From NCBI RefSeq assembly GCF_014203705.1, contig NZ_JACHJR010000001.1, positions 6,262,001 to 6,326,000 of the forward strand: a stretch of 64,000 nucleotides of DNA, written 5' to 3'. The translations under genes and the position numbers were made by a program. Of the stretch, positions 34,244 to 43,557 are shown piece after piece (position 1 is the stretch's first letter; each line of letters begins with the position of its first letter). The notes below the pieces were generated by a model. It did not search any database and was not told where the DNA came from. It saw only the letters and a program-made list of their open reading frames with translations. This DNA comes from Kitasatospora gansuensis. Lineage in GTDB: Bacteria > Actinomycetota > Actinomycetes > Streptomycetales > Streptomycetaceae.

Positions 34244-35169
34244 GCCCTGTCCGCGACGCGCTCGCCGAGCAGGCCTTGTGGCCGGACGAGCAGTACGACG
34301 ATGAGGAGTACGAAGGCCCAGACGTCCTTCCAGGCGGCGCCGCCGAAGAGGTCCATGCCGGGGACGTGCTGGATGTAGGCGGTGGCGAGTCCTTCGGTGA
34401 GGCCGAGGGCGAGGCCGCCGAGCATGGCACCGTAGATGTTGCCGATGCCGCCGAGGACGGCGGCGGTGAACGCCTTGAGGCCGAGCAGGATGCCCATCCG
34501 GGAGTCGACCTGGCCGGTGCGCAGGCCGTAGGCGACCGCGGCGACGGCGGCGAACGCGGCACCGATGGCGAAGGCCATCACGATGATGCGGTCGGTGTCG
34601 ATGCCCATCAGCTTGGCGGTGTCCGGGTCCTGGCTGGTGGCCTGCATGGCCCGGCCGGAGCGGGTCTTGGCGACGAACCAGCCGAGGACGATCATGCAGA
34701 GCGGGGCCGCGACGAGCAGGAAGATGTCGCTGCGCTGGATGGTCACGCTCGCGAACTCGATGGGGTCACCGGGGATCTTCGGGAAGACCCGGGCCTTCTT
34801 GGCGTCCGGGTAGAACGAGAAGACCAGCTGCTGCAGCACGATCGAGAGGCCGATGGCGGTGATCAGCGGGGCGAGCCGGGGGGCGCCCCGCAGGGGCCGG
34901 TAGGCGAACCGCTCGGCGCCGACGGCGACCAGGGTGGAGACCAGGATGCCGGCCAGCAGCATGAGGGGGATGGCGATCCAGAGGCTGGTGCCGCCGGGCA
35001 GGGCGAGGAAGGCGGTGAGGGCTCCGAAGCCGCCGACCATGAAGATCTCGCCGTGGGCGAAGTTGATGAGCTGGACGATGCCGTAGACCATCGTGTAGCC
35101 GATCGCGACGAGCCCGTAGAGGGCTCCCAGGATCAGGCCGTTGGCCAGCTGCTGCGGTAGTTCGTGCAC
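34240..35169 (-). CDS. livH: Branched-chain amino acid ABC transporter permease LivH
   Basis: A 309-residue permease from GTG 35169. It shows the family N-terminus ANGLILGALYGLVAIGYTMV, then NFAHGEIFMVGGFGA and LGGIGNIYGAMLGG near the end. It forms the membrane channel with LivM. It is separated from the upstream binding-protein gene by a 131-base gap with a strong hairpin, while livH-M-G-F overlap. Confidence 0.94.
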   Translation of the reverse strand: MHELPQQLANGLILGALYGLVAIGYTMVYGIVQLINFAHGEIFMVGGFGALTAFLALPGGTSLWIAIPLMLLAGILVSTLVAVGAERFAYRPLRGAPRLAPLITAIGLSIVLQQLVFSFYPDAKKARVFPKIPGDPIEFASVTIQRSDIFLLVAAPLCMIVLGWFVAKTRSGRAMQATSQDPDTAKLMGIDTDRIIVMAFAIGAAFAAVAAVAYGLRTGQVDSRMGILLGLKAFTAAVLGGIGNIYGAMLGGLALGLTEGLATAYIQHVPGMDLFGGAAWKDVWAFVLLIVVLLVRPQGLLGERVADRA

Positions 35170-35220
35170 CGCTCGGCCTCCGTAGTGCGCGCGTGGTACG
35201 CGTGGGGGGTGGATGTGGGT

Positions 35221-35249
35221 GCGCGGGGGCGCTCGTGGCGCCCCCGCGC
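35221..35249 (-). terminator. Hairpin between livJ and livH (partial terminator)
   Basis: A 12-bp G/C stem (35221-35232 with 35238-35249) and 5-nt loop lie between the binding-protein gene and the membrane/ATPase genes. In transport operons such a structure commonly lets the binding protein be made in excess. Confidence 0.7.
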
Positions 35250-35300
35250 GGGTTGTTCAGGAGTTGACGACCGGTCGGCCGGTTGCCCGGCCGATCAGGT

Positions 35301-36530
35301 TCAGCCGGCCAGGGTGCCGGACTTCTCCACGGCCCACTTGCCGTCCTTGACGGCGTAGACGGTGAGCTGCTTGTTGGTGGTGTCGCCGTACTCGTCGAAG
35401 GAGACCTTGCCGGTCACACCCTCGAAGGAGATGGCCTGGACGGCGGCGACGACCTTGGCGCGGGCGTCCGCGGGGAGCTTGCCGTTGTTGGCGGCGACGA
35501 CGGTCTTGACGCCCTGGATGATGGCCCAGGCGCTGTCGTAGGAGTAGCCGCCGTAGGTCTCGTAGGCGTCCTTGTACGCGGCGGCCTTGTAGTCCGCGAT
35601 GAACTTCGCGGCGGAGGGCAGCTGCTCGACCGGGAGGCCGACCGCGGTGGCGAGGTCGCCCTGGCTCTTCGGGTTGAGCTTGATGAAGTCACCGCTCTGG
35701 ATGCCGTCGCCACCCATCAGCGGGATGTTGACGCCACCCTCCTTGAGCTGCAGGGAGAGCGGGCCGGCGGCCGGGTACTCGCCGCCGTAGTAGATCGCCT
35801 CGGCGCCGGAGGACTTGACCTTGGTGACGATCGCGTTGAAGTCGCGGTCGTCCGGGTTCACGTGCTCCTCGCCGACGATGGTGCCGCCGAGCTTGGTGAA
35901 CTCGCCCTTGAAGGTACCGGCGAGGCCGGCGCCGTAGGTCTTCTGGTCGTCGATCAGGAAGACCTTCTTCTTCTTCGCCTCGTTCACCAGGTACTGGGCC
36001 GCGAACGGGCCCTGCACGGCGTCGGTGGTGGCGGTGCGGAAGTAGGACTTGAACGGGCGGGCCTTCTTGCCGGTGGCCCACGCCTCGCCCTGGCTGAGCG
36101 CCACACCGGTGTTGGCCGGGGAGATCTGCACCAGGTTGGCGTCGTTGAAGATCTGCTGCATCGACTGGGCGACGCTGGAGTTGAGCGGGCCGACCACGCC
36201 GATGACGGTCTTGTCGGCGACCAGGTTGGTGGCGTTCTGCTGGCCGGGGGCCGGCTTGGCGGTGTCGTCCAGCGCCTTGATCTCGAACTTGACGCCCGGG
36301 ACCTCGTTCTTGGCGTTGGCCTGCTTGACGGCCAGGTCCACCGAGTTCTTGATGCCGAGGCCGAGGGCGGAGAGGTCACCGGTGAGCGGGGCGTCGACGC
36401 CGATGGTCACGGTGGTGGTGGAACCGGCCGCGCCGTCTTCCGCCTTCTTCTCGCCGCGCGAGCCGCAGGCGGAGAGGGAGAGCGCGCCGGCGACTGCGAT
36501 GCTCACGACAATCAGTGAACGATTACGCAC
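35301..36530 (-). CDS. livJ: Branched-chain amino acid ABC transporter substrate-binding lipoprotein LivJ/LivK
   Basis: A 409-residue lipoprotein. GTG 36530 has AAAGGGAA upstream and gives a proper signal: VRNRSLIVVSIAVAGALS, then LSAC with the lipid-bearing Cys at residue 21. The periplasmic-binding type 1 fold is clear: VTIGVDAPLTGDLSALG, IGVVGPLNSSVAQSM, LIDDQKTYGAGLAG and GEEHVNPDDRDFNAIVTK. It captures amino acids or amides outside the membrane. It is the first gene of the liv operon, with a 289-base upstream region in which no promoter could be fixed. Confidence 0.93.
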   Translation of the reverse strand: MRNRSLIVVSIAVAGALSLSACGSRGEKKAEDGAAGSTTTVTIGVDAPLTGDLSALGLGIKNSVDLAVKQANAKNEVPGVKFEIKALDDTAKPAPGQQNATNLVADKTVIGVVGPLNSSVAQSMQQIFNDANLVQISPANTGVALSQGEAWATGKKARPFKSYFRTATTDAVQGPFAAQYLVNEAKKKKVFLIDDQKTYGAGLAGTFKGEFTKLGGTIVGEEHVNPDDRDFNAIVTKVKSSGAEAIYYGGEYPAAGPLSLQLKEGGVNIPLMGGDGIQSGDFIKLNPKSQGDLATAVGLPVEQLPSAAKFIADYKAAAYKDAYETYGGYSYDSAWAIIQGVKTVVAANNGKLPADARAKVVAAVQAISFEGVTGKVSFDEYGDTTNKQLTVYAVKDGKWAVEKSGTLAG

Positions 36531-36812
36531 GAGGGTTCCCTTTCTGAGGAAAAGCACCGGGCCGGAAGTGCCTTGGTGCTCGGTCGCGCGCTGGGGCCAG
36601 GCCCGATTGTGTGGCGCGGTGACTGGCCGTGACTCTAGAACGCATTCGGCCACTCGGGCAGGGGTGCGGGCATGCTGTGATTCTCTTGTTATGAGGACAT
36701 GCCGATGTAATCTCACAATGTGGTCGTTCGGGCCGGATCTGACGGGGTGTGACAGGAGCTTTCCGGGGTCGTGGACCTGAACAAGCCCGAGAAATGCAGG
36801 TGGTCGGCGATC

Positions 36813-36829
36813 CGTCCGACTATCGGACG
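36813..36829 (-). terminator. Small hairpin overlapping a stop codon
   Basis: CGTCCGACTATCGGACG is a 7-3-7 inverted repeat. Its loop is the TAG stop of the minus-strand anchored-protein gene. It could terminate transcription before livJ but lacks a U-tract. Confidence 0.4.
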
Positions 36830-37473
36830 TCAGTGTCCGGAGGGGTGTCATCGGCCGGAGGCGTCCGGATACCGGATTCTGGACAGGCAATGTGCAGCTG
36901 CCGGGAAAGTGCTAGCGCATATCCGTCCCCCAGGATCTGGCTCAGGGTCTGGATTCCGCGAACGTTACTCAGTGTTACATCGAGGTAAGGCAGGCCGGCG
37001 TCCAGCGGGAGGCCGACGCAGTCCGCCACCCGGTAGTCCAGGGTCAGGGGCGCGCTCTGACCAGCCATCACCTCGTACGGGAGGCCGCGGTGCGCCGACA
37101 CTCGTAACCCCGGGTAGGGCTGGGCGAGCGCGGTCAGCTGCACCGGGTGCTCGCCGGTCACCTCGATGTCCACCAGGACGCTGAAGCGGCCCGGCGCCTC
37201 GCCCGTGACCGAACGGTAGGTCACCTTGGTCACCTGGGAGGGCAGCGGCGGCACGTCGGCCTGGGGCCGGGGCTCGGGCCGGTCCAGCGCGCGGAGTCCG
37301 AGCAGGGTGATCGCGGCGACCGACAGGGCGGCCAGCACGAAGCGCTGACGGTTCGTCAGGTATCTCGGCGGCCGGTGCGCGGGCGGGCCCGACGGGGCCG
37401 AGAAGGTGCCCTCCCCCGCCTCGATCGGACCGAGATCCCCGGCCCCGGTGCCGCCCCGCCGCTCGCCGGACAT
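36820..37473 (-). CDS. Membrane-anchored secreted protein of unknown function
   Basis: A 217-residue protein. A Pro/Gly-rich cytoplasmic N-terminus of about 43 residues leads to one membrane segment (FVLAALSVAAITLLGLRAL, about 45-63). An extracytoplasmic domain of about 150 residues follows, with two cysteines (VADCVGLP and LHIACPES) that may bond. No family was recognised. It lies between the thioesterase and the liv operon, in the same direction, after a large hairpin. Confidence 0.75.
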   Translation of the reverse strand: MSGERRGGTGAGDLGPIEAGEGTFSAPSGPPAHRPPRYLTNRQRFVLAALSVAAITLLGLRALDRPEPRPQADVPPLPSQVTKVTYRSVTGEAPGRFSVLVDIEVTGEHPVQLTALAQPYPGLRVSAHRGLPYEVMAGQSAPLTLDYRVADCVGLPLDAGLPYLDVTLSNVRGIQTLSQILGDGYALALSRQLHIACPESGIRTPPADDTPPDTDVR

Positions 37474-37474
37474 G

Positions 37475-37539
37475 CCGCCGCCCCCTTGTCTGGCCAGCTA
37501 CCTGCCCGGCGCGGGCGGGGGCCAAACAAGGGGGCGGCG
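37475..37539 (-). terminator. Long hairpin after the thioesterase gene
   Basis: 15-bp perfect arms (37475-37489 with 37525-37539) enclose a second short stem (37491-37495 with 37519-37523). It fills the gap between the thioesterase stop and the start of the anchored-protein gene. Confidence 0.65.
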
Positions 37540-37548
37540 GGTGCGGAG

Positions 37549-38001
37549 CTACAGGTCGCGCAGCATGCAGGTCAGGCGGCAGCTGGTGATCCGCTTGCCG
37601 GTGTCGTCGGTGATGGCGATCTCGTAGGTCGCGGCCGTCCGGCCCTTGAACACCGCGGTGGCCACGCCGGTCACCAACCCCGAGGTGGCGGACCGGTGGT
37701 GGGTCGCGTTCAGGTCCACGCCGACCGCGTACCGGCCGGGGCCGGCGTGCAGCATCGCGCCGATCGAGCCCAGCGTCTCCGCCAGCGCGGCCGAGGCCCC
37801 GCCGTGCAGCAGCCCGTACGGCTGCTGGTTGCCCTCCACCGGCATGGTGCCGACCACCCGGTCCGCGCTGGCCTCCACCACCTTGATGCCGAGCCGGTCA
37901 CCGAGGTGTCCGCCGGAGAAGGTGGCGGGGTCGACGCCCAGCTTGGCGAAGTGATCGAGGACGTCCTGCGGGACGTTCAGGATCGGGGCCGCGTCGGTCA
38001 T
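37549..38001 (-). CDS. PaaI-family hot-dog thioesterase
   Basis: A 150-residue protein; ATG 38001 with AGGAG 5 bases upstream. A single hot-dog domain carries the PaaI-type signature QPYGLLHGGASAALAET (residues about 60-76), followed by AVGVDLNATHHRSA. It should hydrolyse acyl- or aryl-CoA in the cytosol. Exact substrate is unknown. It is divergent from polA with about 135 bases between starts, a gene pair commonly seen in Streptomyces. Confidence 0.88.
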   Translation of the reverse strand: MTDAAPILNVPQDVLDHFAKLGVDPATFSGGHLGDRLGIKVVEASADRVVGTMPVEGNQQPYGLLHGGASAALAETLGSIGAMLHAGPGRYAVGVDLNATHHRSATSGLVTGVATAVFKGRTAATYEIAITDDTGKRITSCRLTCMLRDL

Positions 38002-38136
38002 GGTGCTCCTGCCGTTCGAGGGTGCGGTCGTGGTGCTCCCGTGATGGTACGACCGCCCTCGCGGCGGCGGCAGGTTGTCGGCGGCGGGCCATAGGATCGG
38101 TCCTTGGCAGAGCAATCGGCAGGAACGGACGTTGAC

Positions 38137-40893
38137 GTGGCTACGCAGAGTGCAGACAAGAGCGCGCCGGGTGGCGCCGGTTCGGGCGGCCGGCCCCGGC
38201 TGATGCTGCTCGACGGGCATTCGATGGCCTACCGGGCCTGGTTCGCGCTGCCCGCGGAGAACTTCTCCACCGTCACCGGCCAGACCACCAACGCGATCTA
38301 CGGCTTCGCCTCGATGCTCGCCAACACGGTGCGAGATGAGCAGCCCACCCACCTCGCGGTCGCCTTCGACCTCTCCCGGAAGACCTTCCGCTCGGAGGAG
38401 TTCCCCGACTACAAGGCGAACCGGGCCAAGACGCCGGACGAGTTCAAGAGCCAGATCGGCCTGATCCACGAGCTGCTCGACGCGATGCACATCTCCCGGA
38501 TGTCCGTCGAGGGCTTCGAGGCCGACGACATCATCGCCACCCTGGCCACCGCCGCCGCGGCCGAGGGCTTCGAGGTGCTGATCGTCACCGGCGACCGGGA
38601 CGCGCTCCAGCTGGTCACCGAGCACGTCACGGTGCTCTACCCGACCAAGGGCGTCTCCGAGCTGACCCGGTACACCCCGGAGAAGGTCGCCGAGAAGTAC
38701 GGCGTGACGCCCAGTCAGTACCCGGACCTGGCCGCCCTGCGCGGTGACCCGTCGGACAACCTGCCCGGCATCCCCGGCGTCGGCGAGAAGACCGCCGCCA
38801 AGTGGGTCAACCAGTTCGGCTCCTTCGACGAGCTGGTCTCCCGGGCCGACGAGGTCAAGGGCAAGATCGGCGAGAAGCTCCGCGAGCACCTCGACTCGGT
38901 CAAGCGCAACCGGGTGCTCACCGAGCTGGTCCGCACCGTCGAACTCCCGCTCGGTGTCACCGAGTTGGCCCGCGCCCCGTTCGACCGCGAGGCGGTCGGC
39001 CAGCTGCTGGAGTCGCTGGAGTTCCGCAACCCCAACTTCCGCGAGCGGGTCTACGGCGTCGACCCGGCCGGCGCCGAGCTGGCCGAGGAGGTCGCCGCCG
39101 CCCCCGGCATCGCGGTCGAGGGCACTCTGCTCACCGAGCCCGGCGCGCTGGCCGGCTGGCTGGCCGAGGCGGGTAACACCATTGGCACCGGCCTGATCGC
39201 GGTCGCCGCCGTCCACCAGTGGTCGCTCGGCACCGGCGAGGTCGGCGAGATCGCGCTGGCCGCCGGCGAGACGGCCGCCTGGTTCGACCCGACCCAGCTC
39301 ACCGAGCAGGACGAGCGCGCCTTCGCCGACTGGCTCGCCGACGCCGACCGGCCCAAGGCGCTGCACATCGCCAAGCAGGTCATCCGGGCCTTCGCCGAGC
39401 GCAGCTGGACGATCCGCGGCATCGTCGCCGACACCGCGCTGGCCGCCTACCTGGACAAGCCGGGCCGCCGCACCTTCACCCTGGACGTGCTGGCCGAGGA
39501 GTACCTGGCCCGCTCGCTCGCCCCCGCCGAGGTGGCCGAGAGCGGCCAGCTCTCCTTCGACGCCCCCGAGCACGACCCGACGGCGGGCGCCCAGGCGCTG
39601 ATGGCCCAGGCCCGCGCGGTCCTCGACCTGGCCGCCTTCTTCGAGACCCGGCTCGCCGAGGTCGGCGCGACCGGCCTGCTGCAGGAGATGGAGCTGCCGA
39701 TCGCCGAGCTGCTGGCCCGGATGGAGCGCACCGGCATCGCCGCCGACCGCGAGTGGCTCACCACCATCGAGTCGCAGTTCGCCGCCGAGATCCAGCGGGT
39801 GGTCGGCGAGGCGCACGCCGCCGCCGGGCACGAGTTCAACCTCGGCTCGCCCAAGCAGCTCCAGGAGATCCTGTTCGGCGAGCTGGCCCTGCCCAAGACC
39901 AAGAAGATCAAGACCGGCTACACGACGGACGCCGACGCACTGACCTGGCTGGCCACCCAGACCACCAACGAGCTGCCGGTCATCCTGCTCCGCCACCGCG
40001 ACCAGGCCAAGCTGCGCACCACGGTCGAGGGCCTGCTCAAGACCGTCTCGCCGAAGGGCCGGATCCACACCACCTTCAACCAGATGGTCGCCGCCACCGG
40101 CCGCCTCTCCTCCCAGGACCCGAACCTGCAGAACATCCCGGTCCGCACCGAGGAGGGCCGGCAGATCCGCCGCGCCTTCGTGGTCGGCGAGGGCTACGAG
40201 GCGCTGCTCACCGCCGACTACTCGCAGATCGAGCTCCGGATCATGGCCCACCTCTCCGAGGACGCCGCCCTGATCGAGGCCTTCGAGTCCGGCGAGGACC
40301 TGCACACCACGGTCGCCTCCCAGGTCTTCGACGTCGAGCCCGAGGCGGTCGACGCGGAGATGCGGCGCAAGATCAAGGCGATGTCGTACGGGCTGGCGTA
40401 CGGCCTGTCCGCGTACGGGCTCTCGCAGCAGCTCGGCATCAAGCCCGGCGAGGCACAGGGCCTGATGGACACCTACTTCGAGCGCTTCGGCGGGGTCCGC
40501 GACTACCTGCACCGGGTGGTCGAGGAGGCCCGGGCGATCGGGTACACCGAGACCCTGCTCGGCCGCCGGCGCTACCTGCCGGACCTCACCAGCGACAACC
40601 GGCAGCGGCGGGAGATGGCGGAGCGGATGGCGCTCAACGCGCCGATCCAGGGCTCCGCGGCGGACATCGTGAAGATCGCGATGCTGAACGTCGACAAGGC
40701 GCTGGTGGGGGCCGGGCTCAAGACCCGGATGCTGCTCCAGGTCCACGACGAAATCGTGCTCGAACTCGCACCGGGCGAGCGCACGGACGTCGAGGCCTTG
40801 GTCCGCGAGCAGATGGCCGGCGCCTACCCGCTCCGCGCCCCGCTCGACGTCTCGGTCGGCGTCGGCCCCAACTGGGAGGAAGCAGCCCACTGA
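38137..40893 (+). CDS. polA: DNA polymerase I
   Basis: A 918-residue replication/repair polymerase. GTG 38137 is preferred, with AGGAAC at 38121-38126; a TTG at 38104 would add 11 residues. The N-terminal 5'-3' exonuclease (residues about 20-300) has FDLSRKTFR, DDIIATLA and GDPSDNLPGIPGVGEKTA. The middle exonuclease-like domain lacks the DxE proofreading motif, as usual in actinobacteria. The polymerase domain has motif A DYSQIELRIMAHLS, motif B with KAMSYGLAYGLSAYG, and motif C HDEIVLEL. Confidence 0.97.
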   Translation: MATQSADKSAPGGAGSGGRPRLMLLDGHSMAYRAWFALPAENFSTVTGQTTNAIYGFASMLANTVRDEQPTHLAVAFDLSRKTFRSEEFPDYKANRAKTPDEFKSQIGLIHELLDAMHISRMSVEGFEADDIIATLATAAAAEGFEVLIVTGDRDALQLVTEHVTVLYPTKGVSELTRYTPEKVAEKYGVTPSQYPDLAALRGDPSDNLPGIPGVGEKTAAKWVNQFGSFDELVSRADEVKGKIGEKLREHLDSVKRNRVLTELVRTVELPLGVTELARAPFDREAVGQLLESLEFRNPNFRERVYGVDPAGAELAEEVAAAPGIAVEGTLLTEPGALAGWLAEAGNTIGTGLIAVAAVHQWSLGTGEVGEIALAAGETAAWFDPTQLTEQDERAFADWLADADRPKALHIAKQVIRAFAERSWTIRGIVADTALAAYLDKPGRRTFTLDVLAEEYLARSLAPAEVAESGQLSFDAPEHDPTAGAQALMAQARAVLDLAAFFETRLAEVGATGLLQEMELPIAELLARMERTGIAADREWLTTIESQFAAEIQRVVGEAHAAAGHEFNLGSPKQLQEILFGELALPKTKKIKTGYTTDADALTWLATQTTNELPVILLRHRDQAKLRTTVEGLLKTVSPKGRIHTTFNQMVAATGRLSSQDPNLQNIPVRTEEGRQIRRAFVVGEGYEALLTADYSQIELRIMAHLSEDAALIEAFESGEDLHTTVASQVFDVEPEAVDAEMRRKIKAMSYGLAYGLSAYGLSQQLGIKPGEAQGLMDTYFERFGGVRDYLHRVVEEARAIGYTETLLGRRRYLPDLTSDNRQRREMAERMALNAPIQGSAADIVKIAMLNVDKALVGAGLKTRMLLQVHDEIVLELAPGERTDVEALVREQMAGAYPLRAPLDVSVGVGPNWEEAAH

Positions 40894-40896
40894 CAG

Positions 40897-41041
40897 CAGG
40901 TGGCACACGCCAGGGGCTCGGGGAACTGCGACGGTTCGTGGCTGGTGGGTATCACTGCGAAAGTGCCTGACCAGCTACGCACGGGTGACCTTTTCCGAGG
41001 TCGGCGTCGCAGTTCCCCGAGCCCCTGGCGTGTGCCACCTG
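40897..41041. repeat. 36-bp perfect inverted repeat with 73-nt spacer between polA and hrpB
   Basis: The arms at 40897-40932 and 41006-41041 are exact reverse complements. They fill most of the 165-base convergent gap. The core of each arm, ending in AGGGGCTCGGGGAACTGCG, resembles a short intergenic repeat that I recall as frequent in Streptomyces chromosomes. It can act as a bidirectional terminator, and could also be a REP/MITE-like element. Confidence 0.85.
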
Positions 41042-41058
41042 GGCGCCCTGCAAAAGCT

Positions 41059-43554
41059 TCACCGCCGAGGGTTGGTGCGGCGGGTCGCCTCTGCCGTGGT
41101 CGGGTCCTCGGGCCAGGGGTGGCGGGGGTAGCGGCCGCGGAGGTCGGCCCGGACGGCCTTGTAGCCCTCGCGCCAGAAGGTGGCCAGGTCGCCGGTGACG
41201 GCGGCCGGGCGCCCGGCGGGGGAGAGCAGATGGACCGTCAGCGGCACCCGCCCGCCCGCCAGGGCCGGTGCGGCCTGCCAGCCGAAGAGCTCCTGGAGCT
41301 TCACCGCGAGCACCGGCCGGTCCCCGGAGTAGTCGACCCGGATTTTCGAGCCGGTCGGCACCGTGATCCGCTCCGGCGCCAGCTCCTCCAGCCGCCCGGC
41401 CTCGCCGGTCGCCCAGGGCAGCAGTCGCTGCAACGCCCCGGCCACGTCGATCCGTTCGAGGTCGGCCTGGCGCCGGGCCCGGGACAGCTCCGGCTCCAGC
41501 CAGTCGCCGGAGGCCAGTGCGGCATCGCCGACGTCCGGCCAGGACCCGCCCAACTCCCGGTGCAGAAAGGCCAGTCGGGCCCGCAGCGAGACCGCGTCCG
41601 GCGTCCACCGGAGCAGCGCGCCCACACCCTCCCGGGCCAGCCCGTCCAACAGTGCGGCCCGCACCAGTGCGCGGTCGGGCTTGCTCAACGGCACCGCGGC
41701 CAGTTCGATGGCGCCCAGCGAGGAGACCCGACGGGCCGTCAACTCGCTCTGCCGGGGCGACCATTCGACCTCCTCGCGTTCCGTCAGCAGGGCGGCCCCG
41801 GCCTGCCGGGCGGTCGCCTCGTCCAGCGCCACCGCCAGCCGGATCCGCGCCGACGGCGAACCCGCGGGGCGGTCCGCAACGGCCACCGCGATCCATTCCG
41901 TCCCGGCCAGCCGGGAGCCGGTGCCGAGCTCGGCGGCGGTCCCGGCGGCCATCAGGTAGGGCCCGTCCACGGCACGCGCCCTGGCCACCCGCTCGGGGTA
42001 GGCCAGGGCCACCACCAGACCGGCGGCCCGGGCGTCCGGCGGGCCGGTGTCGGGGGCGTCCACCAAGCGCCGCAGCCGCCGGGTCTCGTCCTTCCAGCGC
42101 CGCGCGTACGGGTCCTCGGAGGTTGACCTGACCCGGCGCCAGACCTCCGACAGGTCGTCACCGAAGGCCCGGGGCGGCTCCTCCGAGAGCAGCGCGACCA
42201 CCTCGGCGGCCCGGCGCGCGCCGACCAGTCGGGCGCCGTCCAGCAGGGCGCGCGCCAGCCTGGGGTGCAGCCCGCTCCGGACGATCCGCCCGCCGCGCTC
42301 GGTGGCCCGGCCGTCCGCGTCCACCGCGCCGAGCCCGGTCAGCACCCGCCGGGCAGCGGCCATCGCCCCGCCCGGCGGCCGGTCCGGCAGCGCCAGCCCG
42401 GTCGCGTCCGGGTCGCCCCAGCAGGCGGCCTGGAGCGCGAAGGAGGTCAGCTCGGCCTGGGCGATCTCCGGGGTCGGGAAGGGCGCGGCGAGGGCGTCCT
42501 CCGCCTCCGCCCAGCACCGGTAGACCGCCCCGGGCGCCTCCCGCCCGGCCCGGCCGGCCCGCTGCCGCCCGGCGGCCAGCGAGGCCCGTACGGTGACCAG
42601 CCCGGCCAGGCCGCGCGCGTGGTCGGTGCGCGGCTCGCGGGTCAGCCCGGAGTCCACCACCACCCGGACGCCCGGCACGGTCAGCGAGGACTCCGCGACC
42701 GAGGTGGCCAGGATCACCCGCCGTCCGGTGCCGGCCGAGAGCGCGGCGTCCTGCACCGCCTGCGGGGCCTGTCCGTGCAGTTGCAGCACCTCCATCGAGG
42801 TGCCCAACTGACCGGCCACCCGGGCGATTTCACCCACCCCGGGCAGGAAGCAGAGCACGTCCCCGGTCCGCTCGGCCAAGGCGCGCCGGACCGTCCCGGC
42901 CACGTGCTCGAGCAGCAGCGGGTCGGTCCTGGTGCCCTGCGGCGGCTTCACCCCGCGCGGCGGCGGGGCCCAGACCACCTCGACCGGATGGGCGACGCCG
43001 TGCGCCTCCACCACCGGTGCGCCGCCGAGCAGTTCGGCCCAGGCGGCGGTGTCGGAGGTGGCCGAGGCGCAGACGATTTGGAGCTCGGGTCGCAGGGTGG
43101 CCCGGACGTCCAGCAGGAAGGCGAGCGCGGTGTCGGCGTCCAGGTGGCGTTCGTGGCACTCGTCCAGCACCACCACGTCCACCCCGGTCAACTCCTGGTC
43201 GCGCTGCAGGCGTTGCAGCAGCACGCCGGTGGTGACCACCTCGACCACGGTCCCGGGCCCGGCCCGCCGCTCCCCACGCACCGTCAGCCCGACCTGCTCA
43301 CCGACCGCCGTGCCGAGCAGCCAGGCCATCCGCCGCGCGGCGGCCCGCACCGCGAGCCGCCGGGGCTCGGCCACCAGCACCCGCCGGGCCGGTCCAGGCA
43401 GGGCGTCCACCAGACCGGCCAGGGCGAGCGGCACCAGGGTGGTCTTGCCCGTCCCCGGCGGCGCCGCGAGAACGGCGACGCCCACGTCGGCCAGCGCCCG
43501 CTGCAGGGCGGGCACGGCGGTACGGACCGGCAGTTCGAGCCCGACGGAGCGCAT
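41059..43554 (-). CDS. hrpB: ATP-dependent RNA helicase HrpB
   Basis: An 831-residue DEAH-type helicase. Walker A is APPGTGKTT near residue 32, the DEAH-equivalent box is LDECHERH, motif III is SATS, and the C-terminal helicase half has QRAGRAGR-like QRAGRAGREAPG. The HrpB-specific C-terminal domain ends with LSPAGRPAAVTGDLATFWRE. It unwinds RNA with ATP; its cellular role in actinobacteria is unclear. It starts 3 bases after the stop of the methyltransferase gene, so the two form one operon. Confidence 0.93.
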   Translation of the reverse strand: MRSVGLELPVRTAVPALQRALADVGVAVLAAPPGTGKTTLVPLALAGLVDALPGPARRVLVAEPRRLAVRAAARRMAWLLGTAVGEQVGLTVRGERRAGPGTVVEVVTTGVLLQRLQRDQELTGVDVVVLDECHERHLDADTALAFLLDVRATLRPELQIVCASATSDTAAWAELLGGAPVVEAHGVAHPVEVVWAPPPRGVKPPQGTRTDPLLLEHVAGTVRRALAERTGDVLCFLPGVGEIARVAGQLGTSMEVLQLHGQAPQAVQDAALSAGTGRRVILATSVAESSLTVPGVRVVVDSGLTREPRTDHARGLAGLVTVRASLAAGRQRAGRAGREAPGAVYRCWAEAEDALAAPFPTPEIAQAELTSFALQAACWGDPDATGLALPDRPPGGAMAAARRVLTGLGAVDADGRATERGGRIVRSGLHPRLARALLDGARLVGARRAAEVVALLSEEPPRAFGDDLSEVWRRVRSTSEDPYARRWKDETRRLRRLVDAPDTGPPDARAAGLVVALAYPERVARARAVDGPYLMAAGTAAELGTGSRLAGTEWIAVAVADRPAGSPSARIRLAVALDEATARQAGAALLTEREEVEWSPRQSELTARRVSSLGAIELAAVPLSKPDRALVRAALLDGLAREGVGALLRWTPDAVSLRARLAFLHRELGGSWPDVGDAALASGDWLEPELSRARRQADLERIDVAGALQRLLPWATGEAGRLEELAPERITVPTGSKIRVDYSGDRPVLAVKLQELFGWQAAPALAGGRVPLTVHLLSPAGRPAAVTGDLATFWREGYKAVRADLRGRYPRHPWPEDPTTAEATRRTNPRR

Positions 43555-43557
43555 CGG

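Noticed and set aside
36531..36890. Longer N-terminus for the LivJ lipoprotein
   Set aside because: It would bury the lipoprotein signal; GTG 36530 has a ribosome site and a standard signal peptide.
38002..40908. A frame joining the thioesterase to a long reading opposite polA
   Set aside because: The thioesterase has its own ATG at 38001 with a good ribosome site, and polA on the other strand is certain.
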